Shown here: positions 59,938 to 64,000 of the stretch, piece after piece | How positions within the stretch are numbered: position 1 is the stretch's first letter | Layout: every line of letters starts with the position of its first letter | DNA from: Candidatus Intestinimonas stercoravium | Lineage (GTDB): Bacteria; Bacillota; Clostridia; Oscillospirales; Oscillospiraceae | NCBI GenBank assembly: GCA_019117605.1 | Contig: DWZK01000116.1 | Span: 1-64,000 of the forward strand | Length of the DNA: 64,000 nt | Direction of reading: 5' to 3' | The notes under the pieces: model-generated | Told to the model about the DNA's origin: nothing | The model's database searches: none | The model's input: the letters and a program-made list of their open reading frames with translations, nothing else | Translations under genes and position numbers: made by a program

Positions 59938-60248
59938 ACACAGTGATGTGGCTGCTCTTCAGCGTCCTGGCCTGCCTGCTGGCCACCGCAGACCTGGGGC
60001 GGGCGCTTTTGAGAAAGGAGAGAGGGTGGACCTTCCTGCTGTTCGGGAGCCTCGCCAGCGTAGGGGCGGCGGCTCTTGCGGGATACCGCATGGCGCTGGA
60101 CTGGGTGCAGAAGGAGGACTGGTCGGCCCTGATGGACGTGCTGCCCCCCCTGGCGCTCTTTTCGACTGGGACGCTCTGCCTGGTACTGGTGCTGGATCTG
60201 GCCGCCCTCCTCCTTCACAGCGGCCGGGAAAGAGAAAAAACCAGTTGA
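59931..60248 (+). CDS. Small membrane protein
   Basis: This 105-aa protein has three hydrophobic segments (about 5-20, 34-50 and 72-96) and starts at GTG 59931, with GGGGGAGA six bases upstream, overlapping the end of paralogue B. A TTG start at 59934 in the same frame is an alternative. It is the last of four membrane genes in a row. No domain is recognised. Confidence 0.65.
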   Translation: MLNTVMWLLFSVLACLLATADLGRALLRKERGWTFLLFGSLASVGAAALAGYRMALDWVQKEDWSALMDVLPPLALFSTGTLCLVLVLDLAALLLHSGREREKTS

Positions 60249-60272
60249 CATTGCCCCCAAACGTGATAGAAT
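60245..60272 (+). promoter_or_regulatory. Promoter of alaS leader
   Basis: TTGACA (60245-60250) and TAGAAT (60267-60272) are 16 bp apart, with the -35 box starting in the stop codon of the previous gene. Confidence 0.85.
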
Positions 60273-60279
60273 ATAACAG

Positions 60280-60515
60280 CTAAAGAGGCGATGACGAAGC
60301 CAAGCGGACCGCGCCGCGACAAGCGAGAGGGGATGGTGAGAGCCCTCCGCGATACGGGCCCGCACGCCACTTCACCAGCCGCCCGGGAGGACCGGGCCGG
60401 GACATCCCCGTTACAGGATGGAATGAGACGCGCTTTTTCTACGAAGCGCAATCAGGGTGGTACCGTGGAAGCATTTCCGCCCCTGGCCTTGGCCGGGGGC
60501 GGTCTTTGTTTTTCC
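60280..60515 (+). promoter_or_regulatory. T-box riboswitch upstream of alaS, alanine-specific
   Basis: The leader has stem I elements, GCAC-GCC-AC with GCC (Ala) at 60366-60368 as the likely specifier codon, the T-box AGGGTGGTACCG at 60454-60465, and a terminator stem of 12 bp (60477-60488 with 60491-60502) followed by TCTTTGTTTTT. Low charged tRNA-Ala would favour the antiterminator and alaS expression. Confidence 0.92.
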
Positions 60516-60569
60516 GGGCCGCCGCCCCCCGAAGAGACAAGAAAGAATAAAGATATGGAGGTCTTTCCC

Positions 60570-63245
<2,676 letters not shown>

Positions 63246-63248
63246 GCC

Positions 63249-63428
63249 ATGCTGCCCAAGGATCCCAACATCCTCCTGAGCGTGGTCAACACCAAGCTGC
63301 GGGACGAGTTCTCCAGCCTGGAGGACCTCTGTGCCGCTCTGGATGAGGACCAGGAGGCCGTCTGCCGGGCCCTGGCCGCCCTGTCCTACCGCTATGACAG
63401 GGAGCAGAACCGATTCATCGCCGTCTGA
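63249..63428 (+). CDS. DUF4250 family small protein
   Basis: This 59-aa protein reads MLPKDPNILLSVVNTKLRD, then SLEDLCAALDEDQEAV and SYRYDREQNRF, matching the DUF4250 pattern of small conserved Firmicutes proteins. It begins three bases after the alaS stop, so it is translated from the same message. GGGGGAG in the end of alaS is its ribosome site. The role is unknown. Confidence 0.85.
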   Translation: MLPKDPNILLSVVNTKLRDEFSSLEDLCAALDEDQEAVCRALAALSYRYDREQNRFIAV

Positions 63429-63454
63429 CCCACGGCGGAAAGGAGCGCTGTAAC

Positions 63455-64000
<546 letters not shown>

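Overview
The window looks like a chromosomal segment of a GC-rich, anaerobic member of the Clostridia, most likely Oscillospiraceae (the Flavonifractor / Lawsonibacter / Intestinimonas neighbourhood). This is inferred from an Rnf complex in the clostridial order C-D-G-E-A-B, two T-box leaders, rubrerythrin, a 3-keto-acid cleavage enzyme, DUF2812, DUF2089 and DUF4250 proteins, and strong AGGAGG ribosome sites. No rRNA, tRNA, CRISPR array, prophage or insertion sequence was recognised.

Layout. 1-5.4 kb: a minus-strand catabolic module (short-chain fatty acid type transporter, 3-hydroxyacyl dehydrogenase family enzyme, 63-aa zinc ribbon, BKACE/DUF849 cleavage enzyme) behind an exact-consensus sigma-54 promoter, with its enhancer-binding protein upstream. 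5.6-9.4 kb: a PadR regulator with two DUF2812 membrane proteins, and a membrane-anchored XRE protein. 9.6-18.7 kb: branched-chain amino acid genes ilvD, ilvC and ilvBN (the last behind a T-box), mixed with GntR and TetR regulators, a frameshifted YoaP-like acetyltransferase and a GNAT. 18.9-24.3 kb: rnfCDGEAB behind a long structured leader. 24.4-32.7 kb: minus-strand genes for DUF2089, small membrane proteins, rubrerythrin, DUF975, a two-component system, a TPM-domain protein and the XpaC-TelA pair.

32.7-37.8 kb: ilvA, rpe, recR, a vitamin ECF S-component, TetR and a methyltransferase. 37.8-45.3 kb: a complete ten-gene histidine operon, hisC-B-Z-G-D-H-A-F-I-E, with mostly 4-nt overlaps. 45.4-48.7 kb: an SGNH hydrolase, a split transketolase and a divergent DeoR regulator. 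48.7-49.4 kb: three tandem copies of an apparent small-RNA gene, each with its own promoter and terminator; this is the most unusual part of the window. 49.4-52.4 kb: an ABC importer of the TrpXYZ/PF04392 type. 52.5-60.2 kb: tagA-like, thymidylate kinase, DJ-1, 5-formyl-THF cyclo-ligase, a tiny Cys-rich protein, mltG, a U32 peptidase and four small membrane proteins. 60.2-64 kb: T-box plus alaS, DUF4250, a cupin and the start of a HIT protein cut by the window edge.

Together the genes describe amino-acid biosynthesis (Ile/Val and His), ion-gradient energy conservation by Rnf, and fermentation of a 3-hydroxy- or 3-keto-acid. Control appears to run through T-boxes, a sigma-54 activator and many local repressors with visible palindromic operators. 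All function calls rest on reading the translated sequence and known family motifs; no database search was run.
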